NCBI GenBank assembly: GCA_037178855.1
Contig: JASJZC010000006.1
Span: 6,200,001 to 6,264,000 of the forward strand
DNA: 64,000 bases
From: Oscheius sp. JU75
Taxonomy: Eukaryota; Nematoda; Chromadorea; Rhabditida; Rhabditidae
Direction of reading: 5' to 3'
The notes beneath the pieces were generated by a model that made no database searches, had not been told where the DNA came from, and worked only from the letters and a program-made list of their open reading frames with translations. Shown one piece after another: positions 22,647 through 34,709 of the stretch (its first letter is position 1; each line of letters begins with the position of its first letter). The translations under genes and the position numbers were made by a program.

Positions 22647-25600
22647 CCTCTGAAAGCTTTTTGTCCAAAAAATGAGTCAGTCTGATGAAAACTTAAAAAA
22701 CTTCCGAATTAAATAAACACAGTGGCTGAGATCAATGACAGAGGGGATGTTCCGGGTCGAATTGGAATGATTGGCATGAGCTACCTATTTATTTTTATGT
22801 CAAGCGAATTGAAGACGACGAGTATACTGCTATGGAACAGTAAAATCTAAAGGTTCAAGTTACGTCGGACAGCATTTGAGGCCTAAGTAAAGCTCAAAAA
22901 ACCAATGCCAAGAGTACAACAAAATACAGATAAGTCGAAGTTATCAGAGAGGAAACTGCAGTCTGGATAATAGCTGAAAGTATGGATAAGCGAACAGAAT
23001 GAACTAGAAGATGTAAAGCAGAGTCATTGATCAAGATTGATAAATCTGGAGTTTCCACTAGTAGTCGGAAAAAAAGTTCAAAATAGGTTTTTGCAATCCG
23101 AGAAGGTATCAGGTCTGTTTTCTGTCAACAAAGGGAGAATCTCGTAGTGGTAGGCTCGACTAGGCGTGTGTGTATGAGCAAATGGATGAGAGGGAACACC
23201 GAATCAGCTGTCTATTTCGGTTCGATTCCGCCAGGAGATTTGTTTGAACATCCACCCGGAGGCTTTGTTTTCCCCTGAAGCGATATACGTGGAAGCGTCG
23301 GCATACAACAAGAGAGACGAGATGGATTCGAGAATAGAAGAACAGAGGGAAGTTTGATATATTTTTAACCCTATTGTCAGATATCCTGTTGAAGACGTAC
23401 AACTCTTTAAAGAAATTACGAAGCTGACCGATTACCTTTTTACTCTGACAAAGTTTGTAAAGGGGGGCCTAACTCTACAAAAGCCTAAGAAGAAGAGGAG
23501 TCAGAAAACGTTGAAAGTTGAGAAGATACTCGTGGAAAGCAAAAAGACTGCCGGTTTCCGGGTCGAGATTAACCGGGATCGGCTCTGGACAGTGTCCGAG
23601 TATCGTGTGTCGGACCGGCTCTATGGGTCCGGAAGCAGCGCGTGCGCAGATGCGTACACATGACTGTCCTCTGTCTCTGGAGGCCAAAAGCATAACCACG
23701 AGTAGGCAGCTACTGGTATGAGTCATAAATAGTGAGTCATGGGGTTGAAACATAGTAAACTTACGCATTGGAAGTTTCCAAACAGCTAAGATTGGATAAT
23801 CATTCACATTCTTCGATTTTTAGGATAGTCTTCTTATCCGACGTGGCTTTGATGATGCTGCAGCATATCGAGAAACTTTTCAAACCCCTAACGTTGTAAC
23901 TATAACTTCCGCAATCTTTGGCCCCAATGTCTGTGGAACAGTGTGCGCAGCTGATTGTGACGTTGAAAGTTATCTGACTCTCCCTGTTCATGTAGGGGAT
24001 CTAAGTCTTCCTGCCAACTTCCCAAATTGCCTTTCCCATGACCTGGTATATTAGGACTAGTACTCTAGACTAGGGTATTCATTCGCAGGCTGCTCAGAAT
24101 GGTAGATGGTATTCACTTTAACACAGATTACATTATTTCAACTGTTGATAATCGAACGTCGATCAAATCTATTTTAAAATGTCCTTGCGTTTAAAATGTC
24201 CTCTGTCTGTGTGTCTGTCTGTCTGAAGCCAATATTGCTAATTAGTGTGCCCTACTTTGTGCGCACACTAATTGTTTACAAGTCAAGCTAAATGGTGTCA
24301 GTTCGGGAAGTTGCTTCGTTGGGAGGACGTTGCTCCTGTCACGGTATCTCGATAGGAGGGAATGCGGACAGGTTGAAGTGAGAAGAAAGGGTCACGACAG
24401 TTGGACAGAAGGAAGTAGAAATCGAGCAGTTTTGGAACAATCGGATTATTACTGGCATCGAGCCCCAAGGGCGATAGCATTACTTGTACTGGAAAATCTC
24501 CGGTTATTGCACTGTTACCTGGTTACCGAGAATTCTTAAAGATCCTCCCTCTTCCAACCTGTATTAAAGTTTTTGCTGTACTACTTTAGATCTATCCTTC
24601 GCAAACCTATGTCGCACCAGCCCTCACAATCAGTCATCTTACACTTCACGGCTTGACTAGGAATTGAGATAGTCATGAATAGGCGATGTCCGACCACCCT
24701 TCATCTTCAGCCGAAATTAGATCTCCACAGAGCCTGTGCCCAGAAGATGTCGATGTCTGTTCTGATCAAATCGGACTGTTCTCAAAGGTCAGTCTTTTTA
24801 ATGCGCTCTTTGTACAGATTTCTAATGATTTTGTAGAACTTTGAATTCTTTTCCACCCGATTCGCATCAAATCTGCTATGAATTAGTTCTTACACATGTC
24901 TGCCAGACTCTCTCTTTCCTCCCCCTAAATAATTCCATCTTCTCGATCGGACCCAAGGCCTCTCTCCTCGCGCCTTTTTGTTCTCCTCTTGACAGTTCGG
25001 AGACAGCCGCAATTGCCTTTGCGCGGCTCCCAAACCCAATGGGGCGTTCTCTTATATTGTGTTGGGGTCCGAAGGCCACGCCTCCTGCTAGGGATTTCAC
25101 GTCAATCCCCGCTAGGCTCTTTAACGTAGACTCGGGGAGGTCTCGTCCTGTTTTTTGAAAACTCCGTTTATGTCCGAGTCCGTCTAATTCAATTCGGAGA
25201 GTCTCCGAGAGTGTACTACCTCGCGGAATGCAACCCCTAAACTAGCTCTCAGTTTTTTAAATCCTTTCCTGCTGATTTGTGGAATGTTTCGTTTTGCCTG
25301 AGCTTTCTTAGGATGAGAAAAAAGCAAACAACCCACTTGACAAGTCTTTCACCTTTGGTTTTTTTTTCCATACTGCCTGTCCTTTGCAGGCTTTTACTTC
25401 CCGAAGCTGATACTTTCCTTCTAGTTTTAAGAACCCAATCCTTGACCAAATAGAGTTATGCCAATAACGAGTCTCTCTTAATTTACATAAATGACCGGAG
25501 CCTAATCCCGGCTGTCCCCTCCGTGCCGCGAAATGCACTAGTCTAGAGGAAATGTGACCGGAACTGCGTCCGGGTTCCCTCCAATTCTATACAAGCCTCA

Positions 25601-26040
25601 TAAGAGGGTATATTCTCTTTCGCAAAGATATCAGACATCCCAGGTTAATCCCTAAGCCTAAGAGGACAGATTAGACCAGATGTAATATGTAGATGGGGAC
25701 TGTTCAAAGCAAGGCAGGTGCTTTGAGAACGGACGACAGATGATACAGGTTTAAGGGAAACTATCTTTTCTGGCTGGTGTGGCTCAAGTTTATGACTCTT
25801 ATTTGGTACCACCCCAGCTTGAACTGCTCCTCTAATACGATTTCACTAAGGAGATACTTCTGTTTCTCTTTCGTGCCGGGAATTCTTTTTCGACAGAGGT
25901 TATCGTCCTCAAACTTTGCTCTCCCGTCCCTCTTATTACCAGGTGTACCACCTTTCCATGAATATTATCTACCTAATTAACCTCTGTCACTACCTCTCTG
26001 CCATTAATCTGTCCACTCTCTACATCGTCCTTCAGATGCC
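22647..26040. other. intergenic region with weak ORF candidates
   Basis: About 3.4 kb upstream of TMTC. It contains a short (TCTG)n tract near 24205. On the minus strand, frames at 23475-23727 (hydrophobic start then CVRICARAA) and 23800-23991 (Cys-rich CAHCST...ICCSI) could be pieces of a small secreted protein, but I cannot join them with splice sites. On the plus strand, 24687-24788 is an open stretch from an ATG to a GTCAGT donor. If spliced to the acceptor at 26035 it would be an upstream ORF, so it may be a TMTC 5'-leader exon. Confidence 0.3.
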
Positions 26041-29000
26041 ATGATCCCGTACGATCTCGTTCTCACAGCCACTTCAGCTCTTCCCTTTCTACCGGCTCTT
26101 TTTGGAGGATTTGTTTTCGATGACTGGGAGTCGGTAGTCAACAACCCAGTCGTGAATGGAAAGGCTCCCTGGACAGATGTAACTGCATTGTCCATGAACA
26201 TCTGAAGTATCTTCCAGGTTCTTTGGAGAGATTACTGGGGACGAGACCTGGCCAGTCCAAGAAGTCACAAGAGCTTCAGACCACTCACCACGCTCCTGTT
26301 TCGGTAAGCATTCGGAAAATTGACCAAAAGCCACAAAAAGTCCCATATATTTTTTCGGGAGCAGCATGTGGATGGCAACCTGTCAGCGCGATTCACATAA
26401 AAACATGACAAGTGGCGCCACACACACACACACGGGACTCACCTTGGCTTGGAATAATAATGGTAGAGAGCGAGACCGAGGAGGGAATGCGGCTATATCT
26501 ATTTCATGAATGTTTGACCGCTTTGATAAGACATAAAGACTATTGAGAGTGAGTATAGAGAATATTGGAAGTGTTATGAACCTGTTATGGTATCCTCACT
26601 CTATGTACCGGTCTCTCAATCTGAACCCTGTACTCTCTGCCGCCCAGCATGAGGTCCTAATCTCCAGCACCAGATCTTGTTGTTTTGTTTGTCCTCTTTT
26701 GTCCTGTCTTTCTTGTCCAGAGACCTAATCCCAATTGGCAGTTCCCTAAATTTTTAGCACTGGGATTATTCATGACCATCTGTGCTCTCGGCGGGAGATG
26801 AACGGATTACACAAGAAGATGGAGAGCAATTGCGCGACGGAGGTGCTAATTGCCGGGGTTTTCATCCGGACTACAGGCCACCCGAGGGACACATCCTTAA
26901 TTGTGTCCTCGGGACTTGTTAGGAGACAAATTGCCACTCAAGACTGTTTGCTATGTGTGCGCGTAAAATTCCTCATAGCGATCCATCTTCACGCAGAGCC
27001 CATTTCCTGGGCATGCCAGGGATGAGAGATGGTTCGAGAGAGAAGGACCAGCTGCAAATATAGTAGCCTTATTGCGTCGGCTGTCAGGTAATCCGCCACT
27101 AATGGCCATTTCGCGCGCAAGGATTTGTTTGTTCAGATGCCTTCTGAGGGGGGATTGAATAACCACACACTGGTCAGATTTCGTAACGGGCGGGTCAAAA
27201 AGTGATGAGACGGGTCTTTGGTACTTGGTGGCCCAATGAAAATCGGCAGCGCATCAGCCCGGTTAGCTCAGTCGGTAGAGCACCAGACTCTTAATCTGGC
27301 TGTCGCGGGTTCGAGCCCCGCATCGGGCTAACACTTTTTTGCTTTTCAATCCTGTGATTAGATGCATGCATCCTGCTCAACACTTTTTGCCTCATTTCCT
27401 CTAAACGTTGCGCATAATAGACCATCTGTTTCCGTCCACCTCTTTTGCCTGTGAACAAGGCACATCCTCAATATTGTCCACGGAGCACGAGCCGAAAACA
27501 CTTGAACCTGGAGCTCGTAGCACTCACCAAGCGACGCATCCATTTCCGGCCAATTAGTTAGGAGCACAACTAATGAGACAGACGGATTACGATAGGTTGG
27601 CCTATATTGCCTCTGGAGAAGCGAGGCAGACCGCTCATAAACGGTTCAATTGCTTCGAATGATTCCCTCGTCAGTCGAGAGGAAAATTGAAACAAGAAAC
27701 AAGCTGTAGTACTGAATTCAGAGAAAGATGTGAGAGTCAGGATAGGGGATACTGGCATATTTACAAAAATATTAGTTTCCTATCCTGTCGAAACATACAC
27801 ATTTCCCGTCTATCTCTCTTGAGACTTGTTCCCTGACTCACGTTCCCTAACTACGAGCGATTAAATCTCTACGGGAGTCCGAGCCATGTGACAGTGGTAA
27901 TCTTCATGTCTTAGAAAGGGCAAGGAATCCTAAAGTGTGTGTTGTGGCATGCATAATTTGTCTCCAAGAGCCCATAATGGGATTTTGCATATGTTCTGTC
28001 TAACTGCGGGTAGACACACATGGTCCCAGCGGGACATCTCTGTGGACAGCTGGGTACGTAAATGCGTGTCTCCAGATAGTTGGAGGCGATAATATTGAAA
28101 GGAAATTGAGATGAGGGAGTTATGACAGCTCTGATGGGGAGATAAGGGAGATAGAGACAGTCAATAAGTTTCAGGCTCCAATGGTCTTGGTTCAATAGAC
28201 AAGCTCAACTGTTCCACGTCGTCGGAATTGGACTCCATGTGGCAGTGTGTCTTGTTCTATACCGTGCTCTGAGAGAACTGGAAACGAAGCTTGTCCTGAA
28301 AAGAAGTCTAGCCAAGACCAATGCTTTTCTTTTCGCACTACATCCAGTTCATACGGAAGCGGTAAATGCTGTTTCACACCCATAGACTCTCGTCTCTTCT
28401 AGGTTGCCAACATTTCTTGTCAAGCAGAACTTCTTTCTGCCCTCGTGGTCCTGATCGGTCTCCAATTCTACATCTCGCGATGCCAACAGCTCTCGGTCTC
28501 AAACTTCTTGCTATTATCCGTTCTGTCAATCGCAGCAGTTACCAGCAAGGAACAGGGAATTGCTCTTTTGGTTCGTTGAAAAACTTTCGGGAAAATGGGA
28601 GTAATTTTTCAGCCAATGTGCGCAGGTCTGGCTGTCCTTCTTGGTCGAAAAACACAATATATCGTTCTTGTGTTAGCATCAATCGCCGTAACCCTCGGAA
28701 GAATGAGGATTGGAGGAGAACCACCACAGTTTTCTGTAGTGGACAATCCAGCAGCTTTCGTGGAAGCACCTGTCTTCAGGGTAAGTCGGAAGCCGAGTTC
28801 GTTAGGCCATAAGCAATCTTTCAGTACCTCTCTTTCGCCTGGCAGTGGCTCATTCATCTGAAACTGCTGGTCGCTCCTCTCCAACTCTGCTTCGATTACT
28901 CCATGGGCTGCATTCTGCCAATTCTGACCACAACAGATCCCAGGATCCTTGTCCTCTTGACGGTCGGGATCTTGGCTCCGTACATTTTGTACAAACTGTT

Positions 29001-30158
29001 CGTTAGCTCGAACGAGGGGACACAGAGGTACATCTCTTTTTTTTTATTTTAAACAACATTTATTCAGACTAATTGCCTTTGCTACCTTGTTCGGCTGCAT
29101 ATCCTTCTTTCCAGCCAGCAACCTTCTGGTTACGGTCGGATTCACGGTCGCTGAAAGAGTTCTCTACCTTCCCTCGATTGGATTCTGTCTACTGGTGTCC
29201 ATAATATGGAGAAGATTGGAAAAGATCTACGGAAAGATGGACTCCCATGCACTGGCTATAGTTCTTGTCGCTGCTTTGCTCTGTTTCCAGGTAGACAATA
29301 GAATAATAGTTCTATGGTAACATTTTCAGAGAAGTCAAGACTGGATGGACGAGTTAAGCCTGTATTCGAGTGGTCTCAAAGTCTGTCCCAATAATGCGAA
29401 GATTCACTACAATCTGGGAAAGATTTTGACGGATCAGCGGAGAGAAACCGAGGCGGAGAAGGAGTACAGAGAGGCCATAAGGTTAGAAATCTTCATCTGT
29501 ACTAAAATGTTCGTTTTCAGACTGCATCCCCATTACGAGCAAGCTCTAAACAATCTCGGCAACCTATTGGAGAAAAAGGGCCGATTCAACGAATCGGAGT
29601 CATTTTTACGGGCTGCCGTCACCCAGCAGCCCAGCTTCGCCGCCGCATGGATGAATCTTGGTATTACGACAATGCACGCTGGAAAATTCAATGTATTTAT
29701 GGAAGATTCAAATTTTATGGAAGTTTTTTTTTCAGGAGAGCATCTTCGCGTACAAGGAGTCGCTTAGATATCGACCAAACTCTGCGGATTGTCTCTTCAA
29801 TTTGGGCAACTTGTATCAGAAGATGGCAGATTTGGAAAAGGCCGTGATGATATGGGAGGAAGCGATAAGAATCAATCTGGGTCATTGTACCTCTTGGACA
29901 AATATCTTTGTGGCACTTGATGAACTGGGTCGATGTGACCAAGTTCTTTCCCAGGAATCCCATGCTATGTCTCATTGTTCCCGAGTCCCGGCTGTCCGAT
30001 CCCAGTTGGGAGTATGTCATGCCCAAATGAGGAGTTTTTCGAGAGCAGAGGAGCACCTCCTGGCCGCCATAGCACTTTCACCAACTAGCCAAGTCTATCG
30101 TTCAAACTATGACGTGTTTCTGAGTCTCAAGGCTACGAAAAGGAGACGAAACTTGTGA
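26041..30158 (+). CDS. TMTC-family transmembrane/TPR O-mannosyltransferase
   Basis: Orthologue of the TMTC1-4 family, ER multi-pass proteins that O-mannosylate cadherins. Exon 1 starts one codon or so behind a TTCAG acceptor (26035) and opens directly into a membrane helix followed by GGFVFDDWESVVNNP, the conserved lumenal DD motif. Exon 2 ends HKSFRPLTTLLFR. After a 1.86-kb intron (about 26310-28172) it resumes RLQWSWF and LHPVHTEAVANISCQAELL, then SKEQGI (the family's cytosolic signature) and further helices. The C-terminal third (about 29345-30158) has some six TPR repeats, e.g. KIHYNLGKILTDQRR, ALNNLGNLLEKKGRF, CLFNLGNLYQKM. There are about ten exons. An AATAAA signal is at 30211. The long intron contains a tRNA-Lys gene in the same sense. 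Which TMTC paralogue it is cannot be decided by eye. Confidence 0.93.
27257..27329 (+). tRNA. tRNA-Lys(CTT)
   Basis: Complete intron-less cloverleaf. The acceptor GCCCGGT pairs with ATCGGGC (one G-T). The A-box is TAGCTCAGTCGG, the anticodon loop ACTCTTAAT gives CTT, the T-arm is GCGGG/CCCGC around the B-box GGTTCGAGCCC, and a T-run follows (ACACTTTTTTG) as a Pol III terminator. It is nested in a large TMTC intron. The discriminator base is T where G is usual for Lys. Confidence 0.95.
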
Positions 30159-30210
30159 GCTCCGAGAAAACCTAGGGTACAAATAACGGGTAAATGTATT
30201 GTGATCAGAA

Positions 30211-30216
30211 AATAAA
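30211..30216 (+). promoter_or_regulatory. poly(A) signal AATAAA for TMTC
   Basis: AATAAA lies 53 nt past the TMTC stop codon and about 40 nt from the stop of the convergent acetyltransferase gene, so the two 3' ends are nearly touching. Confidence 0.6.
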
Positions 30217-30254
30217 GCTTATCAACCGTAACAACACTTGTGTAGTTAGAGTGA

Positions 30255-31749
30255 TCAGTCCATGGAGGCTGCTAGTTGCTTGATACCGTCAGGATTCAGA
30301 CGAAACCATAGCCAGCCTTCGGAGGTAGTCAAGTCGATGTAGGGCATCTGAAAGGATTTTAATGCTTGATCACAAGACAGAAAGAAGTTGGAAGACAGAC
30401 AGATTTTCCTCACCGACTTGTAAAAGCTGATGGCGTTCTCATTCCAATTGAGAACATTCCATTGGAATCGTTTGCATTCCCTTTCCTGAGCGATCTGTCC
30501 TAATCGAGCCCACAACTTCTTCCCGTAGCCCTTTCGTCTATGCGTCTGCTTGACGTAGAGATCTTCCATGTGAAGGAACTGTCCTTCCCAAGTGGAATAG
30601 GCGTAGAAGTAGAGAACCATAGCTGCGCAATCCTCTTCCTCCCAAAGCAGAAGACCCTCTACGGCCTTCCGCTCCAGATCCTTAGCCAAAACCTCCTCGG
30701 TGATCTTGACTCCTTCGGGAAACTTCTCGAATTCGGCTAGTTCCTGAAGAGCTATCGATTGGGGGGAAGGAAGCCCAGTTTCTTAGGTGTGGGAATGATA
30801 GATTAGTCTCTCTCCCTGTATGTGGAACCGCGAAAAATGCCGCCTCATAGGAAGTTCTTTTATTGGGAAAAATGTGTGAGAACTTTGTTCAATAAAGCGA
30901 AGTGATGCGATCGAATCTGACAAGGGAATCATCCAGTGAACGGTCAAGAGACAAGGGTAGCAGAGGGAGGCACGTTGTTCCTACGAGATACGATGCAGTT
31001 TGCGCGCCGAGAACGGATTAGTTTGCACGTTGTCCAATGGTCTTCGGGCAGAGACACTAATTTGAACAACCTATTGATAGAACTCGGGTCAACAAGAAGG
31101 TTTGAGAACATCTAGAAACAGAGACAAGGGGCATCCTTTTGCACATAATAGAACAAAAATCACCCCCTGTTTACTCAAATACTTTTTGTCCCCTTTGCAA
31201 GTTGCCAGCTATAAAGTTCCTGTACTTGCGACAGAGAAAACAACCACAAGAATCACCTGACAAGCTTTGCGAGAGGCTAAAGATTAAAAGATCGACCTTT
31301 ACGGCAGGGTGACTAAGCATCCCCGGGGATGCTCAGGCCCAGGTGGGGCCCAAAATCTCAAACCTCTAAATGACCTATTAATATTCGTACCTGGAAGACC
31401 GTAAATTTTGAAAGTTTTAAAAATTAAATTATAACATACACACTATTTGCTTAAGTGACTTTACGGGTAGGGTAGAGTATTTTTTTTACAATTAGAACCG
31501 ACACAATGATTCCGGTGCATTTGGTTCGTCAAACTTTACGGACTTCCAGTTACGACAAGTAATAGGTCATTTTGGGCTTTGGAAATCTGCCTCCTATTGG
31601 GACTGAGCATCCTCGGGGATACTTAGTTCCTGCGCCGACCTTTACAATCATTGGGACAAACCGATACGTTCCAAAGAACTCACCCTGATGAGGGCCATAA
31701 TGTGAGGAGCATCTTTTGGTTCGGCCGTCTCGATTCTCCAGACTGTCAT
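30255..31749 (-). CDS. SSAT-type GNAT N-acetyltransferase
   Basis: GNAT-fold acetyltransferase of the spermidine/thialysine acetyltransferase (SAT1/SAT2) family, which moves acetyl from acetyl-CoA to a diamine or thialysine-type amine. Exon 1 (31749-31684) encodes WRIETAEPKDAPHIMALIR. The next (from about 30759) continues ELAEFEKFPEGVKIT, the classic SSAT N-terminal motif, then FYAYSTWEGQFLHMEDLYV and the acetyl-CoA loop QTHRRKGYGKKLW (RxxGxG/A). Next comes RFQWNVLNWNENAISFYKS, and the last exon ends GWLWFRLNPDGIKQLA. About 165 residues, normal for the family. Intron 1 is about 920 nt because a 334-bp MITE sits in it. The substrate cannot be told from sequence. Confidence 0.9.
31303..31636. 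mobile_element. Mutator-like MITE with long inverted repeats and 10-bp TSD
   Basis: A 334-bp unit bounded by the direct repeat CGACCTTTAC at 31293-31302 and 31637-31646. Its two ends are inverted repeats of roughly 100 bp (GGC..ACTAAGyATCCCCGrGG, ATGCTCAG, AAATGACCTATTA, CTGGAAG). Near the left tip lies the perfect 18-bp palindrome AGCATCCCCGGGGATGCT. There is no coding capacity. Long inverted repeats with a 9-10-bp target duplication are typical of Mutator-like elements. It is inserted in intron 1 of the acetyltransferase gene. Confidence 0.85.
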
Positions 31750-32917
31750 CCTGAAATCATCCAGTACTGTTCAAAGAATCTCTTTTGTTTTTGTACAACA
31801 ATAACAGTCTATGTGAGAATTTGGAAAATGACGACTTGGCATGTGATTTGGGGTCAAGTTTGGCGCACAGAACAAGCAGAAGGCGCTTTTTGGACGGAAA
31901 TAGAAGTAATCTTTGTTGGAAAAATAAGCGCTATCGCTGTCTTTCTGAAAAATCACTGAAATAGGCTGGGAAAAACTGATCTTTACTCCAGAAGAGATTC
32001 GCTTTGAAGTGCAAGTTGTAAAAAAAGGAAAACCTGCTCAAGAATTCTATCTATCACCTTCTCTGTTTTCGAATCGTGACAGGTTTTTTAACAAGGAAAT
32101 ACCCCCATGACTTTCAGAAACCCAAAAAGATGGTTCAGGTTCTGTTTTTAGGCTATGTCTGGGCTAGCATGTGAAACCAGCGTAATTTAGGCAAAGATTT
32201 ACTGTGAAACTTGAAAAACAAAGGGTCATTAAATCGAAAGAACATGTCGCCATTTAGAAAAAAAGGGCGTTCAAGGGACTTGCAACAAATGTTGCTGAAG
32301 ATCTGTAAGTCTGGTAGCCAACAAGACACCAAAGATGTGTCTGAGGTCCTGCTAGACTTATCAGGATCGTTCCAGACGTTGTTCAGAATCTCTTGAATGT
32401 TTGTTGGAGGGTTTTTGGATTCTGCTGATGCAAATTTGACTTTTGAAGTTTGTAAGCATCAGCCAGACTTTTGTCATCCTCCAGCAGTCGTTCTTAGAGC
32501 TCAGAAGACAGATGGTTACCCGATCCTTGTACGAATCGTGTTCACCTTTTTGTGTCAACTGTTCCGATGATTGCGAACTCTCTGTGCAAAACCATAGGTA
32601 GCCCGTCTCACGTAGGCCATCTGAGTGTTCTCTCTCCGTTTACAAACCAAGGAACACGTGACGAAGATATTTCTGAAGCTAACGAACTGTGGGAGATCCC
32701 TTCTTGAATCAAATTCTTCGAAGTCCATGGGAAAGTGTTAGGGGGAATGTCTATCACATCACACCTTCGATGAAATCGATCGGGTACGGGGAAGACCCAG
32801 GGGGTGAGACTCCGCCCATCACCTTCGAATATAAGAGAAGGCTGACCGACCAGTTGTGAGAGAGAACCTCGACCCGCTACAGGCCCACTCCTGCATGGAC
32901 TCACGTTTTGTCGTACT
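31750..32917. other. intergenic, nothing recognised
   Basis: About 1.2 kb upstream of the acetyltransferase start. The open frames seen here lack splice sites or conserved motifs. The stretch 32750-32900 is GC-richer than its surroundings but matches no RNA gene I know. Confidence 0.4.
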
Positions 32918-33182
32918 ATGCTAGTTAGCCTCAACGAGAACACAACAGCCAATCTGAACCGTTCCCCCGCTAAGATTGCCGGTATGCTTTTTGATTTGTT
33001 TCAAATGAACAAATTGACAACTATTGGCAGAAAATAAATATAATAATACGTTTCCAGCCCTGTCCTTCATCAACCAGCCTCAAGTCTTCGCCTTCAGTTG
33101 TGACTGGATTTCAACCTCTGTTATCTGCTTCGGTCTTTGCGAGCTCACTATCCGCGTAGCTACTGCGGCAACATCACTTTGA
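32918..33182 (+). CDS. possible 62-residue protein, two exons
   Basis: ATG at 32918, exon to 32981, intron 32982-33057 (GTATGC...TTTCCAG), second exon to a TGA at 33180-33182. The two parts join in frame. The second half is hydrophobic (WISTSVICFGLCELTI). There is no family match. It might be a small membrane peptide or a leader ORF of the next gene. Support is limited to consistent splice sites. Confidence 0.3.
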
Positions 33183-33817
33183 AAAAGTGGGTTTCATTAA
33201 TTTCCTTGTCTCCCGTTTCGTCGACTTATCAATCAACAGTCTGAGAGAATTCAAAGCGGCAGCTGGGCGCACAAGAATGACTAAAAATGAGCGAGAGACA
33301 ATTGCGGGGGTCGTTGAGACGTTAAAAAAGGAGCGTCCGAGAGAAGATTGTTCAAAGGACGATCACATTTCAAGGAATTGATTAGAGAGAGACAGAACGT
33401 GCGCCCTGTGACGAAAACAATAAATGACCGACATCAAGTTACTTGGTGATTTACAGTCGCTTCGGCTGTAATAGATGGGGCAAAGACGAAGCGATAGAGA
33501 AATGGCTGGAGTAGACAAGGGCGAGAAGGGGATGCAAAGATTCGTGTGCTTGACTCATCATCAGAAAGTCATAGATACAGGCAGAGACTACAAATACCTG
33601 ACAGCCCTGCCCTCTTTGCTTGACCACCAATTTCAAATTATTATACCTAGGAGACGGGATACAAAAGTCAGTTTCTGGTCCTTTTCACTTTGAGGAACAA
33701 AGGGAAAGAACTGTAATATCTGGAATCCCAGCGACAGAGACTAGGCAGTCAGAAGAGTGAAACGGAGAGATTGAAGTGTTTGAAGATAACGAGCCATAAG
33801 TAGTTTGTCAATTGCAG

Positions 33818-34086
33818 ATGTCCTCCATCCCTCACCTAAGCAACGCCTACCACAGCCGCATGCTGCGCAACTCCATCGAGCAGGAGCTCAAACAGGAGCG
33901 TCCACCGTCAGGTGGAACCCTGACATCACTGGCTCAAGCGGTCAAGTCTGTCCGTGTCCCAATCGGCATCGAACTCGGAGACAAACCCTTCAGTGAGCCG
34001 AAACCCGCTCTCAATAAGTAATAAATTGTGTTTTAGACATCAACAGCCAGAACATTGCCAACTTCTTTACCAGCAACAAAAACTAG
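33818..34086 (+). CDS. small 74-residue protein of unknown function
   Basis: The ATG follows directly on TTGCAG (33812-33817), so trans-splicing is likely. Exon 33818-33992, intron 33993-34036 (GTGAGC...GTTTTAG), exon 34037-34086 ending TAG. The protein has an amphipathic, Arg/Glu-rich start (MLRNSIEQELKQERPPSGG), a middle SLAQAVKSVRVPIG, and an Asn/Phe-rich end (NIANFFTSNKN). No signal peptide or membrane segment. An AATAAA follows near 34170. I do not recognise the family; base composition resembles that of neighbouring coding exons. Confidence 0.6.
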
Positions 34087-34606
34087 AGACCCATATGGCT
34101 CAGACGCTTCTTCTAACTATTATCTTGCTTTGAAACTTTGTTATCTTTGGGATCGGTGTTGGTCAATCAATAAAGAAACGTAGTTGCTTGTTGTCTCTTT
34201 TGGTCAGTGTTACAACTTAGTGTCCGTTTTGGGCAGAAGCAGGAAGTTTTTTGATTGGACCAAAACAGATGACAGTGTAAGACTGTGGTGGGTATCCTTC
34301 AGGAGTACACAAGTGTTCAAGGTTCGAAAATCATTATGATAGTGAATCGAAGCTCTGGTGACAGTAATCTATTGGGAACCTCTCTTTTAGGAATTGTCCT
34401 ATTTAAGAGTTCTGGTGAAAAAGAAACTTTGTGATCTCCTAGTGTTACTGTTTTGTTTGCAAAAGAAGCAATAGACTGGTTTCTTTTTCAGAGAGCAAAT
34501 TCCTACTCTGACTGGTCACTGAAGCAAAAATACGCTGACTATAAGATTAGCATAGCTTATGAAAACAGATTAATACTTCAACTTTACCTATAAAAGTTGA
34601 CCTAGT

Positions 34607-34709
34607 TTGGTTCTGTTTGTTGCTGTACCTTCGGAGAACCAATCATGGTTACCTACCGATCTACCACAATGGTTAGTTTCAGTCAAGGTACAGCAACAAA
34701 CAGAACCAA
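34607..34709. repeat. hairpin with perfect 25-bp arms
   Basis: 34607-34631 and 34685-34709 are perfect inverted copies (core GTTCTGTTTGTTGCTGTACC), separated by 53 nt. Pairing stops abruptly at both ends. The region has no gene. It could be a young foldback insertion or a small-RNA hairpin. Confidence 0.75.

Noticed and set aside
23200-23235. B-box-like GGTTCGATTCC as a tRNA
   Set aside because: No A-box, anticodon arm or acceptor stem at the proper spacing.
23475-23991. Small secreted Cys-rich protein on the minus strand
   Set aside because: Two suggestive frames but no acceptable splice join, start context or family motif.
24687-24788. First coding exon of TMTC (MSDHPSSS...)
   Set aside because: Splicing to the next acceptor puts it out of frame with the TMTC core; at best it is a leader exon with an upstream ORF.
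26408-26434. (CA)n run as a regulatory element
   Set aside because: Simple microsatellite; nothing indicates function.
32750-32960. GC-richer stretch as a possible snRNA/SRP/RNase P gene
   Set aside because: I compared it by eye with U1-U6, U3, SRP and RNase P signatures and found no match on either strand.
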